This document shows, in pieces, positions 62,763-64,000 of a stretch of 64,000 nt of DNA. The DNA is from Algoriphagus sp. PAP.12 (GTDB lineage: Bacteria; Bacteroidota; Bacteroidia; Cytophagales; Cyclobacteriaceae), in the NCBI RefSeq assembly GCF_026652115.1, contig NZ_JAPPSQ010000004.1:124001-188000 (forward strand), read 5' to 3'. A program made the position numbers and the translations under genes. Below the pieces are notes generated by a model. It worked only from the letters and a program-made list of their open reading frames with translations. It was not told where the DNA came from and ran no database searches. The stretch's first letter is position 1; every line of letters begins with the position of its first letter.

Positions 62763-62795
62763 TTTGGATTCCTTAGTCCAAGAGCCCTATTTTCG
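62763..62795 (+). promoter_or_regulatory. promoter of the GH29 fucosidase gene
   Basis: TTTG at 62763-62766, a 21-bp spacer and TATTTTCG at 62788-62795 (7 of 8 consensus positions, spacing as expected). Initiation near 62800 predicts a leader of about 13 nt. Confidence 0.52.
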
Positions 62796-62812
62796 AAAAA
62801 AAATTAAACCCA

Positions 62813-64000
62813 ATGAAAAAATCCCCCCTGTTTATCCTATTTACTTTTTTACTGAGCCTTTCATGTATTTGTCAATCCACAGCACAAGATTCTGACTCCA
62901 AAATGGAATGGTTTCAAGATGCCAAACTGGGTATTTTCATCCATTGGGGCATTTATTCAGTCAACGGAATCGATGAATCCTGGTCTTTTTTCAACGATTA
63001 CATCTCCTACGAGGACTACATGAAGCAGACTTCAGGTTTTACTGCGGCAAACTACAACCCTGAAAAATGGGCCAAGCTAATCAAGCAGTCAGGAGCTCAA
63101 TATGCAGTCCTTACAGCTAAACACCATGATGGAGTAGCTCTTTGGGATACCAAAGCCTCCGACTTATCTGTTGTGAAGAAAACACCAGCAGGAAAAGATT
63201 TAGTAGCACCATTTATGAAGGCACTCGATAAAGAGGGAATCAAAAAGGGTATTTATTTCTCTGTTTTGGATTGGTCTCACCCGGATTATGACAGACAAAC
63301 CCGAGAGATCTACAGATACAAAAATGATCCGGAAAGGTTCAAAAAGTTCACCGATTTCAATTTCCAACAATTAGAAGAGCTTTCTTCTCAATTCAATCCA
63401 GATTTGTATTGGTTTGACGGAGACTGGGAACATAAGCCAGAGGAATGGAGAAGTGCTGAACTTAAAAAGAACCTATTGAGCCACAATCCAAACCTGATCA
63501 TCAATTCTAGATTAGGCCCTGGCTTCGGCGATTATGCCACCCCTGAGCAAGGCGTACCTGTAGCACGCCCTCAGAGCAAGTACTGGGAGCTTTGCATGAC
63601 AATGAACAACAGTTGGGGTTATCAAGGAAATGATCAGGCCTACAAGTCCCCTAGCGAGCTTTTGAGAATCTTCGTGGACTGTCTTCACATGGGAGGAAAT
63701 CTATTAATGGACTTCGGGCCTAAGCCAGATGGAAGCATCCCAGAAGAGGCTGAGAATATTTTGAAAGAATTCGGAAGATGGACCACTAAGCACGAAGCCG
63801 CTATTTACAATACTCAGGCAGGTATTCCTGATGGTCACGTGTACGCACCAACCACTCTTTCTCCTGACAAAACCATTCTTTATATCTACTTGGACTACAA
63901 AGTCAACGAATCCTTGGCAATCAAAGGACTTAAAAACAAAATCCAGCGTGTTTGGGTCGTGGGCAATGGCACCAAATTACAATCCAGAGAAGTGGGCAAA
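62813..64000 (+). CDS. alpha-L-fucosidase, GH29, 3'-truncated by the window edge
   Basis: The frame is open from the ATG at 62813 to the last base, 396 codons, so the C-terminus is missing. A signal peptide (...CICQSTAQ) precedes a GH29 catalytic domain: MEWFQDAKLGIFIHWGIYSV, AVLTAKHHDGVALWDT, and YWFDGDWE with the nucleophile D202. The later NLLMDFGPKPDGSIP matches the end of the catalytic barrel; a beta-sandwich domain begins near residue 320. It is exported and would release terminal L-fucose from glycans. It diverges from rpsU and may open another sugar-utilisation locus to the right. Confidence 0.92.
   Translation, partial: MKKSPLFILFTFLLSLSCICQSTAQDSDSKMEWFQDAKLGIFIHWGIYSVNGIDESWSFFNDYISYEDYMKQTSGFTAANYNPEKWAKLIKQSGAQYAVLTAKHHDGVALWDTKASDLSVVKKTPAGKDLVAPFMKALDKEGIKKGIYFSVLDWSHPDYDRQTREIYRYKNDPERFKKFTDFNFQQLEELSSQFNPDLYWFDGDWEHKPEEWRSAELKKNLLSHNPNLIINSRLGPGFGDYATPEQGVPVARPQSKYWELCMTMNNSWGYQGNDQAYKSPSELLRIFVDCLHMGGNLLMDFGPKPDGSIPEEAENILKEFGRWTTKHEAAIYNTQAGIPDGHVYAPTTLSPDKTILYIYLDYKVNESLAIKGLKNKIQRVWVVGNGTKLQSREVGK

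Noticed and set aside
1..64000. CRISPR arrays, tRNA or rRNA genes, prophage or IS elements.
   Set aside because: I saw no regularly spaced repeats, cloverleaf-like segments or transposase genes when reading the intergenic regions; a tRNA scan would be needed to exclude small RNAs.

Overview
The window is chromosomal DNA from a member of the Bacteroidota, most likely the Cytophagia/Cyclobacteriaceae (Algoriphagus-like). The evidence is a SusC/SusD pair, TonB-dependent receptors with carboxypeptidase-type N-termini, many Bacteroidota-type lipoproteins and VCBS/FG-GAP proteins, bacillithiol synthesis (BshA), tandem rhomboids behind mutL, and promoters of the form TTTG-N19-21-TAnnTTTG. Shine-Dalgarno sequences are largely absent, except for one strong one in front of rpsU. 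I found no rRNA, tRNA, CRISPR array, prophage or insertion sequence. Most of the window is ordinary chromosomal gene content in short operons on both strands.

Layout. 1-8.6 kb: two tandem VCBS/ASPIC-type proteins (the first cut by the window edge), a vanadium-haloperoxidase/PAP2-like lipoprotein, a sugar-isomerase-like TIM barrel and a GH28 pectinase-like lipoprotein, all rightward; this looks like an extracellular carbohydrate or organic-matter locus. 8.6-12.5 kb: housekeeping genes (rnhA, marC-like, SerC-like aminotransferase, aroQ, rlmN). 12.5-19.8 kb: a large macroglobulin/TonB-plug protein without a barrel, a small outer-membrane protein, two rhomboid proteases, mutL and a small membrane protein. 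20-29.8 kb: a NagZ/beta-lactamase-like fusion, an APC transporter, bshA, a fatty-acid hydroxylase, an epimerase and a PQQ dehydrogenase with an internal cytochrome c. 29.8-39.3 kb: a TPR sensor kinase, an acyl-CoA dehydrogenase, a 0.7-kb non-coding stretch of palindromes, xerD, a second TIM-barrel epimerase, a deformylase homologue, an ABC-F protein and an AlkD-like protein.

39.4-49 kb: a TonB receptor divergent from a TPR kinase/NarL-type regulator pair that is followed by a perfect 20-bp palindrome; then a nucleoside phosphorylase, trhO, a NeuD-like acetyltransferase and a frameshifted DUF2851 gene. 49-54.1 kb: an isolated SusCD pair. 54.5-61 kb: pyrF and a surface-glycan module (polyprenyl-phosphate GT2, flippase-like membrane protein, two GT39 transferases). 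61-64 kb: hpf, xerC and rpsU on the minus strand, then a GH29 alpha-L-fucosidase cut by the right edge.

Most noteworthy: rpsU alone carries an 11-nt perfect complement to the 16S 3' end, fitting the autogenous bS21 control known from Flavobacterium; six genes have a TAnnTTTG promoter box only 3-5 nt before ATG, predicting leaderless mRNAs; the 20-bp palindrome has NarL 7-2-7 geometry; two intergenic palindromic elements look like mobile or structured repeats; and the DUF2851 gene carries a single-base frameshift.
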